Shown: positions 60,301-64,000 of the stretch, piece after piece | How positions within the stretch are numbered: position 1 is the first letter of the stretch | How the letters are laid out: the number at the start of each line of letters is the position of its first letter | DNA from: an uncultured Acetatifactor sp. | GTDB taxonomy: Bacteria; Bacillota; Clostridia; Lachnospirales; Lachnospiraceae | Length of the DNA: 64,000 nucleotides | NCBI GenBank assembly: GCA_934433135.1 | Contig: CAKRZO010000001.1 | Span: 62,001 to 126,000, forward strand | Direction of reading: 5' to 3' | Translations under genes and position numbers: made by a program | Notes under the pieces: model-generated | Told to the model about the DNA's origin: nothing | The model's database searches: none | Seen by the model: the letters and a program-made list of their open reading frames with translations, nothing else

Positions 60301-61170
60301 TCAATGTAATGATTCCTTCCGGTCTCCTGCTTCGCTTTCTGCAAGTTTTTGTATAATTCGTTCCGCCGTAAGTCTGCGTCCCGCCTCATTCAGGTGCAGA
60401 CCATCCATCGTATACGCTTCCCACTCTTCAAAAGTGCCGCTTTTCCCGATTTCACTGTCATGGTAATTATCCAGAACCATGACTTCCAGCTTGCTTGCAA
60501 TTTCCAGTTCCAGATTCACATAGTCTTCCAGTACCCCATATCCGTAATCCACTTCCTCACAGGTCTTCTTTTCATGCAAAAACCAACAGTAAGAGGGTGT
60601 CACCAATAAAATCTCCGTCTCGGGATAAGCGCTTTTAAGCTGTGTAAGTACGCTTCTTAAAGCGCCGGCAAAAGTATATTCATCATAAGGATCCTCCGGG
60701 TTAGAAAGAGGCACTCCGGACAGATAGTCGTTGATCCCGTGTTCAATCACCAGGATTTTGACCTGATCCCAGTTCACCTTTCCCAGTCCCCTCATGCTTT
60801 CCGGAAAATAATCCATGGGGAATCCTCTGTTGATGTTTCCGTTCTGCACCCGGAAATCCTTTAAAACAATAGCCCTCACAATTTCAGACATACTGGCGTG
60901 GTCGGAAACGGCCGCTCCCCGGTTCTCCAGATCCCTTCGCCCCATCGTGGTTCCGCCGAATGCTCCGTTATACACTTTTTTTCCGGTCTGTCCGGCAAGC
61001 AGCGCCGTAATGGAAGTATTGCCTCTTTCGTTTCCGATAATACTGTCTCCCAGACAGACGATATCATAATTATGAAGACTTCCCTTCCGAATCAGCAGAC
61101 ATACCGCTGCGCACAGTACAAACAGCAGTCCGGCCGCAAGCCATTTATCTGTTTTCTTCTTCTCTTTCAT
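60301..61170 (-). CDS. Membrane-anchored SGNH/GDSL hydrolase
   Basis: 289 residues. One N-terminal helix (WLAAGLLFVLCAAVCLLI) places the catalytic domain outside. Block I is VCLGDSIIG (Ser), block III is EHGINDYL, and block V is TMDGLHLNEAGR (Asp and His). Such enzymes deacetylate or acylate surface sugars. It pairs logically with the acyltransferase 3 in the same run. It starts 14 bases after the aminotransferase stop. Confidence 0.88.
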   Translation of the reverse strand: MKEKKKTDKWLAAGLLFVLCAAVCLLIRKGSLHNYDIVCLGDSIIGNERGNTSITALLAGQTGKKVYNGAFGGTTMGRRDLENRGAAVSDHASMSEIVRAIVLKDFRVQNGNINRGFPMDYFPESMRGLGKVNWDQVKILVIEHGINDYLSGVPLSNPEDPYDEYTFAGALRSVLTQLKSAYPETEILLVTPSYCWFLHEKKTCEEVDYGYGVLEDYVNLELEIASKLEVMVLDNYHDSEIGKSGTFEEWEAYTMDGLHLNEAGRRLTAERIIQKLAESEAGDRKESLH

Positions 61171-61184
61171 TCTGATTCCTTTTT

Positions 61185-62288
61185 CTACCCCTTATATGCA
61201 TTACACAGGTCGATTACCCTTTTTGCTTCTTCGTCCGTAATTCCCGGAAAGAGCGGTAACGTCACGCAATGGCTGGCCAGGTATTCCGCATTGGGACAGT
61301 CTCCCTTCCGGTATCCCAGGAAGCGGTATGCATTCTGCAGATGACAGGGTACCGGATAATGCATATTGCACTCCACATCTTCTTTTTCCATATAGCGGAT
61401 GAAATCTTCATGATCCGGAACCGTAATGACAAACATATGGTAAACCGTTGTGGTATTCTCCGGATGCCGTTGCATCGTGATTAACGGATTGGTAATCTCC
61501 CTTTCATAACGCATGCCCACTTCGGTTCTCCTACGGTTCCATTCCGGCAGATATTTCAGGCTGACGCTTAAAATAGCGCCCTGTATTCCTTCCAGACGCA
61601 TATTGTATCCGATCTCATCATGGTAATACCGTCTGTCACAGCCCTGGTTTTTCAGTCTGGTAATATGTTTGAAGTACTCTTCCTTTTCGCAGGTAACACT
61701 GCCGCCTTCCCCGAAGGCATACAAATTTTTGCCCGGGTAAAAACTAAAGCAGGCCAGTTCTCCCAATGTACCTACGTTCCGATCTTCAAATTTGGCGCCT
61801 GCCGACTGTGCACAGTCTTCCACCACAAACAGTCCGTGTTTATCCGCAATTTCCTTTACTCTTCCGAAATCAAAGGGCTGCCCGTACAGGTGAACGCCCA
61901 GAATTCCCTTTGTTCTGGATGTAATCCGTTCCTCGATTTTTTCCGGATCCAGCTCCCAGGTATCTGCCGTACAATCCACAAAAACCGGCGTAGCACCTGT
62001 GTAACTGACTCCCCAGGCAGTTGCAATATACGTATTGGCCGGCACGATTACTTCATCTCCGGATCCTACTCCCAATGCCATCATGGCGCAGTGCAGGGCA
62101 GACGTCCCGTTATTCACACCGCAGGCATACCGGCTCCCTACATACTTTGCAAATTCTTCGTCAAACTGATCTGCGAACTTTCCGCCGGAATAGGCGGTTT
62201 CTTCACACACCGCTGTCATTGCTCTGATATATTCCTCCCTATGGGCGTCAAAATCTCTTCTTAAATCAATTCTGCTGATATGACTCAC
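61185..62288 (-). CDS. DegT/DnrJ/EryC1-type sugar aminotransferase
   Basis: 367 residues from a GTG at 62288, which has AAAGGA ahead. The open frame continues upstream only through the mobile repeat. Motifs: NGTSALHCAMMALGVGSGDEVIVPANTYIA, VEDCAQSAGA and the PLP lysine in FSFYPGKNLYAFGEGG. It transfers an amino group to a nucleotide-linked keto sugar. That implies an amino-deoxy sugar in the glycan made by this cluster. Confidence 0.92.
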   Translation of the reverse strand: MSHISRIDLRRDFDAHREEYIRAMTAVCEETAYSGGKFADQFDEEFAKYVGSRYACGVNNGTSALHCAMMALGVGSGDEVIVPANTYIATAWGVSYTGATPVFVDCTADTWELDPEKIEERITSRTKGILGVHLYGQPFDFGRVKEIADKHGLFVVEDCAQSAGAKFEDRNVGTLGELACFSFYPGKNLYAFGEGGSVTCEKEEYFKHITRLKNQGCDRRYYHDEIGYNMRLEGIQGAILSVSLKYLPEWNRRRTEVGMRYEREITNPLITMQRHPENTTTVYHMFVITVPDHEDFIRYMEKEDVECNMHYPVPCHLQNAYRFLGYRKGDCPNAEYLASHCVTLPLFPGITDEEAKRVIDLCNAYKG

Positions 62289-62332
62289 TGTTTTCTTTTC
62301 CTTTCTGCTTTGTTTTTCCGACTCTTCAGATA

Positions 62333-62492
62333 GTAACAGTTCAGCCGCGCCATTCACAAAGCTTTTCGCATGCTTCGCAGCTGCTTATTTGCGGCTGCAA
62401 GCCGCAATGTTCATAAATCTGGCGCTTAAGCTCAGACAGATTTTCATGCAAGCATGAAATCTGCCCACAAGAATGCTTGTCTGAACTGTTAC
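62333..62492. mobile_element. IS66-like MITE, copy 3 (160 bp, opposite orientation)
   Basis: Ends GTAACAGTTCAG/CTGAACTGTTAC. Flanks are TTCAGATA (62325-62332) and TTCAAATA (62493-62500), 7 of 8 identical. Reverse-complemented, it aligns with copy 2 through the CAGATTTCATGCTTGCATG hairpin and the GAGCTTAGCGCCA-type segment. It splits the glycan cluster between the GT2 and aminotransferase genes. The GT2 stop codon lies in the target duplication. Confidence 0.88.
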
Positions 62493-62493
62493 T

Positions 62494-63219
62494 TCAAATA
62501 TGCTTCCGGATATAGAATTCCGTAAAAAGTCTTGCAATCTGCTTTAAGTAATTACAGATGGTCTTAAAAATTTTAACGGTAGTGTTATAATCCTCCTGCC
62601 ATTCCACCGGATAATCCAGTACGTGCATTCCTCTTTTTTCCGCACGCAAAAGGAATTCGATCATATAAAACCAGCCGTTGTCATCACTTCCCGCCTCAAT
62701 CAGTTCCAGCGCTTCCCGCCTTCTTACAAAGGTAAAGCCGCAGATGGCATCCGTGGATTTCATCCGTAAGAACACCTTCAAAAGGATTAAAAGTCCGCGG
62801 GACGTGATCTTCCGGTACCATTTTCTGCCTCTGGTATCCGACTGTCTGGCAAAACGGCTTCCATTGATGTAATCCACCTCCGGTCTGGTTCGGAAAATAT
62901 GAATGGCTTCCCCCAGATGCTTAATATTCGTAGACAAATCAATGTCCATATACCCCACGATGTTGCCGTTGCTTACTGCGACGCCGTGCCGAAAGGCCGC
63001 TCCTACTCCCCTTACACCGATCCGTTCAAAACGGACATGAGGATATTTTTCACACAGACGTCTGCCGATTTGCGGTGTTTCGTCCTCTGAACCGTTATCA
63101 ACGATAATGATTTCATAATCCTCAAAACCAATGCTTTGCAGATATTCCACGGTTCTGGTAACGCCGCTTTGCAGCCTTTTTCTCTCATTTAATACCGGAA
63201 AAATAATGGTAAGTTCCAT
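62494..63219 (-). CDS. Family 2 glycosyltransferase, polyprenyl-phosphate type
   Basis: 241 residues from ATG 63219, after AAAGG. The GT-A fold is clear: LTIIFPVLNERKRL, IIIVDNGSEDETP, the metal-binding YMDIDLSTN and DAICGFTFVRRREALELI. It resembles DPM1/ALG5-type enzymes that load a sugar onto a polyprenyl phosphate, which could supply the GT-C proteins of this cluster. No membrane helix is present. The TGA stop sits in the target duplication of MITE copy 3. Confidence 0.9.
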   Translation of the reverse strand: MELTIIFPVLNERKRLQSGVTRTVEYLQSIGFEDYEIIIVDNGSEDETPQIGRRLCEKYPHVRFERIGVRGVGAAFRHGVAVSNGNIVGYMDIDLSTNIKHLGEAIHIFRTRPEVDYINGSRFARQSDTRGRKWYRKITSRGLLILLKVFLRMKSTDAICGFTFVRRREALELIEAGSDDNGWFYMIEFLLRAEKRGMHVLDYPVEWQEDYNTTVKIFKTICNYLKQIARLFTEFYIRKHI

Positions 63220-63517
63220 ATGCATTCCTTTCTCATTTTCTTTGTTCCAGGCACAAATCCGCAGATGCTTTCACATCCGGGGATTTGCGTGTCAGATCGC
63301 ATCCATTTAATGATACCAGGGTCAAAAGGTCGGAAATCCGACGCAAGCTTGCTTGCAGAAGGATTTTTGACCTTGGGATCCGCCAAAAACATGAGTAAGC
63401 AGCCATTTTTCGTAGAAAAATGTGCGGATTACGAATGTTTTTGAGGATTGCGGGAGCACGTAGTGCGAAGCAATCCGGTATCAGAGGGGTCAAAATACCT
63501 TTTGACCCCAACATTAT
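63220..63517. other. 298-base non-coding gap filled by palindromic DNA
   Basis: Apart from the GT2 ribosome binding site at its left end, the gap consists of inverted repeats: a CAAATCC/GGATTTG pair near 63253-63287 and the bounded element listed at 63320-63508. A short frame across it lacks coding character. Confidence 0.55.
63320..63509. repeat. Palindromic repeat bounded by GGGTCAAAAGGT ends
   Basis: GGGTCAAAAGGT at the left and ACCTTTTGACCC at the right enclose about 190 bases with nested stems (TCGGAAATCCGA; GGGGTCAAAA/TTTTGACCCC at the right end). No target duplication is evident. The same 12-base end occurs in the glnA leader at 699-710. Confidence 0.6.
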
Positions 63518-64000
63518 TTAATAGTACAGATACCCGGCCAGGAAGTTTTTCATGTACAATAGTCCGCAGCCAAGATGCCACAGATAAAACAGCCATTGCA
63601 GCCAGTTAAGCACTTTTTTCGGATTCCTCACCGTATCCCGGTAAAGCACCATAACTGCGCCGACAAAGGCAAAGAAGATACCGTACATATACCCCCAGGA
63701 AAAATTCATATCTCCCAGCCGGAAGCCCTTTTCATAGCAAAACAGCGCCGTAAAAAGGCTTACCAGAAGAAGTTGCAGAGACAGCCGATAAGTTCCATTC
63801 CTCTTTAAGTCTTTTGCGTGAAACACCAGGACAACGATGGGAAAAGCCAGTGCCAGTAAAATTGCCAGCGGAATATTCCCGCAATGTTTTTCCCAGGCGG
63901 TCAGAAAACCAATTCCGATTCCGCTCTGAGCAGTATCCGCAAGAAGCTGTCCCGACAGGTTTTCTTCCGGTGAAGAAGGTACAAAAACTCCGAAAAACTG
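63518..64000 (-). CDS. Polytopic membrane protein, C-terminal part (runs off right edge)
   Basis: The frame is open from the window edge to the stop, giving at least 160 residues with no start in view; a GTG at 63826 is internal. Visible helices include IPLAILLALAFPIVVLVF, LSLQLLLVSLFTALFCY, YGIFFAFVGAVMVLY and a C-terminal LFYLWHLGCGLLYM. It begins QFFGVFVPSSPEENLSG. It is the most upstream gene seen in the glycan cluster and could be another GT-C-like protein or a polymer-export protein. Family not recognised. Confidence 0.65.
   Translation of the reverse strand, partial: QFFGVFVPSSPEENLSGQLLADTAQSGIGIGFLTAWEKHCGNIPLAILLALAFPIVVLVFHAKDLKRNGTYRLSLQLLLVSLFTALFCYEKGFRLGDMNFSWGYMYGIFFAFVGAVMVLYRDTVRNPKKVLNWLQWLFYLWHLGCGLLYMKNFLAGYLYY

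Noticed and set aside
63233..63514. A 93-codon minus-strand frame between GT2 and the right-edge gene
   Set aside because: It is composed of the palindromic repeat and has no coding character.

Overview
The window looks like chromosome from a low-to-mid GC, Gram-positive anaerobe of the Clostridia, most likely a Lachnospiraceae-type gut bacterium. This is inferred from gene content. There is a long-form PRPP synthetase next to DnaD/DnaC-like loaders and murC, a Tad pilus locus without a secretin, a YesM/YesN two-component system beside a rhamnoside ABC locus, and GGAGG-type ribosome binding sites. No rRNA, tRNA, phage, CRISPR array or transposase gene was found. Two genes run off the ends: glnA at the left and a membrane protein at the right.

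Layout. 1-8.6 kb: glnA (partial) with a promoter-proximal hairpin terminator, a divergent anchored FMN_bind-like protein, then leftward nadE, hslO, a methyltransferase, a DUF368/PopT-like lipid carrier transporter and a polar amino acid ABC transporter. 8.6-20.1 kb: a leftward Tad/Flp pilus operon (cpaF, tadB, tadC, Flp1-like pilin, two TadE/F-like pseudopilins, CpaB-like protein, a heptad-repeat lipoprotein, a 1483-residue secreted protein and a prepilin peptidase). 20.3-26.0 kb: rightward murC, DnaD-like, DnaC-like, prs and queT, the last behind a probable preQ1-I riboswitch. 26.0-40.0 kb: a membrane protein, then a rhamnoside locus (response regulator, histidine kinase, two GH78 enzymes, a serine hydrolase, two permeases, a binding protein). 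40.1-42.8 kb: a paired E2-fold acyltransferase-like protein and AMP-forming ligase. 42.8-47.3 kb: a large unknown exported protein, a methyltransferase and a small unknown protein. 47.4-54.8 kb: a complete leftward F-type ATP synthase operon whose c subunit carries the sodium-binding residue pattern. 55.3-64.0 kb: an NtdP-like DUF402 protein, then a leftward surface-glycan cluster (two GT-C-like membrane proteins, acyltransferase 3, SGNH hydrolase, DegT aminotransferase, GT2, and a partial membrane protein).

The most distinctive non-coding signal is a family of short mobile repeats. Three complete copies of 160-183 bp (45380-45562, 54904-55068, 62333-62492) share GTAACAGTTCAG ends, are flanked by 8-bp direct repeats (8/8, 7/8 and 7/8 identical) and look like IS66-type MITEs; lone ends and a decayed copy are also present. 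Other structured non-coding DNA includes about four 40-bp tandem repeats plus a perfect 15-bp hairpin between atpE and atpF, and several hairpins directly after stop codons. A terminator-like hairpin at the very 5' end of the glnA transcript pairs fully only as RNA from the glnA strand.
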